7,721 bases of DNA from an uncultured Planctomycetaceae bacterium (lineage in GTDB: Bacteria; Planctomycetota; Planctomycetia; Pirellulales; Pirellulaceae). Position 1 is the stretch's first letter; every line of letters starts with the position of its first letter. The stretch lies in NCBI GenBank assembly GCA_903921945.1, contig CAIXSC010000845.1:1-7721 (forward strand), in the 5' to 3' direction. The notes under the pieces were generated by a model, which had not been told where the DNA came from, did no database searches, and was given only the letters and a program-made list of their open reading frames with translations. A program made the position numbers and the translations under genes. Of the stretch, positions 7,059 to 7,721 are shown piece by piece.

Positions 7059-7178
7059 GACTGGCTAATCGTCAACGAACGCATCGTGGACTGGGTAAGT
7101 GTTGACTGGGTAATCGTGGCCTAGGTAATCCTGGACTGGGTAATTCTGGACTGGGCCATTGTTGATTGGCTAATTGTC
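7059..7178. repeat. 15-bp tandem repeat, eight units in exact phase
   Basis: Eight consecutive 15-bp units fit without gaps, consensus GACTGGGTAATYSTG on the plus strand. Units start at 7059, 7074, 7089, 7104, 7119, 7134, 7149 and 7164; the second (7074-7088) is the most diverged, about 9 of 15 matching. There are no spacers, so this is not CRISPR. The array lies in the upstream region of the family 2 glycosyltransferase, ending 43 bp before its start codon. On the minus strand the unit would encode a Leu-Pro-Ser-Pro-x pentapeptide in a 67-codon frame, but that frame only opens with a TTG lacking a ribosome binding site. I treat it as non-coding. It may be a slippage-grown microrepeat or a row of protein-binding sites. 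Confidence 0.85.
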
Positions 7179-7560
7179 GAGCGACCCTTTGGTCGCCAAC
7201 GGCGGAGGGTAAAGAAGAGCTTGATGTGAGACAAGGCGAAAAGGGGAGAGGTCCGAGCGGGTTAAGCCGGCTCAATCAAGGATCCAAAGGGGCGTGCGGG
7301 GTTCGAGCAAAGCGTTTTTTTCCAGGAAATCCAGGAATTGTTTCGCGTGTGATCTGGTCAAATCGAGGGCTGCTGCGAAACATTTCCGTGAGGCTGTAGG
7401 CTGGCCATTGGAGTGGATGGGTCGACGGCGATTCGGCCCGTTCGGATTCGGCCCGTTCGATTTCCGATCCGATTCCGTTTGGTTTCCGCTTCGGCTTCGT
7501 CTTGGACTGACAAGTGATGTCATGCGTGGGGCATGTTCTTTGGGAGAAGGAGACTTCCCC
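7179..7560. other. Intergenic region between the repeat array and the transposase
   Basis: About 380 bp with no supported gene. It holds a small hairpin just after the repeat array, GCGACC (7181-7186) with GGTCGC (7191-7196) and a four-base loop. It also has a seven-T run without a good preceding stem (7315-7321), a close direct repeat TCCAGGAA (7321 onward, two copies nine bases apart) and a 15-bp duplication (7430-7459). Last is the structured leader of the transposase gene. Several minus-strand frames are open across it, up to 136 codons, but they have repetitive Arg/Pro/Ser-rich composition and no recognisable domain. Promoters for the divergent genes on either side must lie in this gap or in the repeat array; I cannot place them. 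Confidence 0.5.
7430..7459. repeat. Perfect 15-bp direct duplication
   Basis: GATTCGGCCCGTTCG occurs twice in direct contact (7430-7444 and 7445-7459) with no mismatch. Looser GATTCCG and TTTCCG echoes follow to about 7495, as if a longer array had decayed. It lies about 100 bp ahead of the transposase start codon. Confidence 0.8.
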
Positions 7561-7569
7561 ATGCCCCGT
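7521..7569 (+). promoter_or_regulatory. Hairpin leader covering the transposase RBS and start codon
   Basis: GGGGCATG (7528-7535) is perfectly complementary to CATGCCCC (7560-7567), which contains the ATG at 7561-7563; two G-U pairs could extend the stem to 7526/7569. Inside the loop a second stem, GAAG (7546-7549) with CTTC (7554-7557), closes a GAGA tetraloop and holds most of the Shine-Dalgarno AAGGAG (7547-7552), which sits eight bases before the ATG. In the folded mRNA both would be hidden. A competing hairpin, CATGC (7521-7525) with GCATG (7531-7535), would free the start region. IS200 transposase mRNA is known to be held back by a leader hairpin; that the same holds here is inference. 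The palindrome could instead be part of the element's end recognised by the transposase. Confidence 0.45.
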
Positions 7570-7721
7570 AGTACGCGCCGACGGCTCATTGATGAGAGGC
7601 GAGTCGGCACTTACCACTGCAGTAGTCGCTGTGTTCGCCGGAGTTCTTTCCGCGATCGCACCACTGGCGGACTGGAGCTGGACCATCGCCGGGAATGGAT
7701 TGCCCAGCGATTGCGGGCGAT
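7561..7721 (+). CDS. Y1-type (IS200/REP-associated) transposase, 5' part
   Basis: The first 53 codons of a gene that runs off the right edge. The translation begins MPRSTRRRLIDER, and YHCSSRCVRR follows at residues 18-27; RTTG (33-36) and DHRREWIAQRL (41-51) come after. This order fits the N-terminus of planctomycete proteins related to REP-associated tyrosine transposases, single-strand DNA nucleases of the HUH/Y1 family. The first His of the family's N-terminal strand is present (H19). The HUH motif and the catalytic Tyr lie beyond the window, so activity cannot be judged. The ATG at 7561 has AAGGAG eight bases upstream (7547-7552), a clear initiation site. The residues between RCVRR and RTTG differ from the FLCG-like sequence I expect, possibly from drift. 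The gene points away from the minus-strand block. Confidence 0.75.
   Translation, partial: MPRSTRRRLIDERRVGTYHCSSRCVRRSSFRDRTTGGLELDHRREWIAQRLRA

Noticed and set aside
7059..7178. CRISPR array
   Set aside because: The 15-bp units are directly adjacent with no spacers, and no cas gene is present.
7072..7275. Small minus-strand protein with Leu-Pro-Ser-Pro-x pentapeptide repeats
   Set aside because: The frame opens only with a TTG that has no ribosome binding site, and the pentapeptide follows trivially from the 15-bp DNA period.
7301..7321. Plus-strand intrinsic terminator at the seven-T run
   Set aside because: No stable stem precedes the T-run, and no plus-strand gene ends there.

Overview
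This 7.7 kb stretch is GC-rich bacterial DNA. It resembles a planctomycete chromosome of the Pirellulales type. That assignment is an inference from overall gene style, large GC-rich intergenic gaps with degenerate short tandem repeats, and the partial gene at the right edge. That gene starts like the YHC-x-SRCVRR transposases I associate with planctomycetes. No 16S rRNA, tRNA or other taxonomic marker is present.

Four confident genes lie head to tail on the minus strand, in transcription order from right to left: a membrane-anchored family 2 glycosyltransferase (6012-7016); a long FAD-dependent oxidase that joins a full GlcD-type subunit to a reduced GlcE-type module (3526-5937); the iron-sulfur subunit GlcF (2309-3517); and a soluble family 4 glycosyltransferase (686-2134). 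The oxidase and GlcF are 8 bp apart and should form one glycolate/D-2-hydroxyacid dehydrogenase that feeds electrons from FAD through two 4Fe-4S clusters to the quinone pool. The two glycosyltransferases may share transcripts with it (gaps of 74 and 174 bp), but nothing in the sequence links them functionally to glycolate oxidation.

The flanks are gene-poor. On the left (1-685) there is a 17-codon open frame with an excellent ribosome binding site, a possible plus-strand terminator, an AT-rich patch, a 14-15 bp tandem repeat and a hairpin just after the family 4 gene. On the right (7017-7560) there is an eight-unit 15-bp tandem repeat just upstream of the family 2 gene and a second 15-bp duplication. 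After these, on the plus strand, comes the start of a Y1-type (IS200/REP-associated) transposase. Its ribosome binding site and start codon can fold into a long hairpin.

I see no clearly new multi-gene system. The points most worth a second look are the GlcD-GlcE fusion with its eroded GlcE half, the structured transposase leader, and the recurrent 15-bp periodicity of the repeats flanking the four-gene block.
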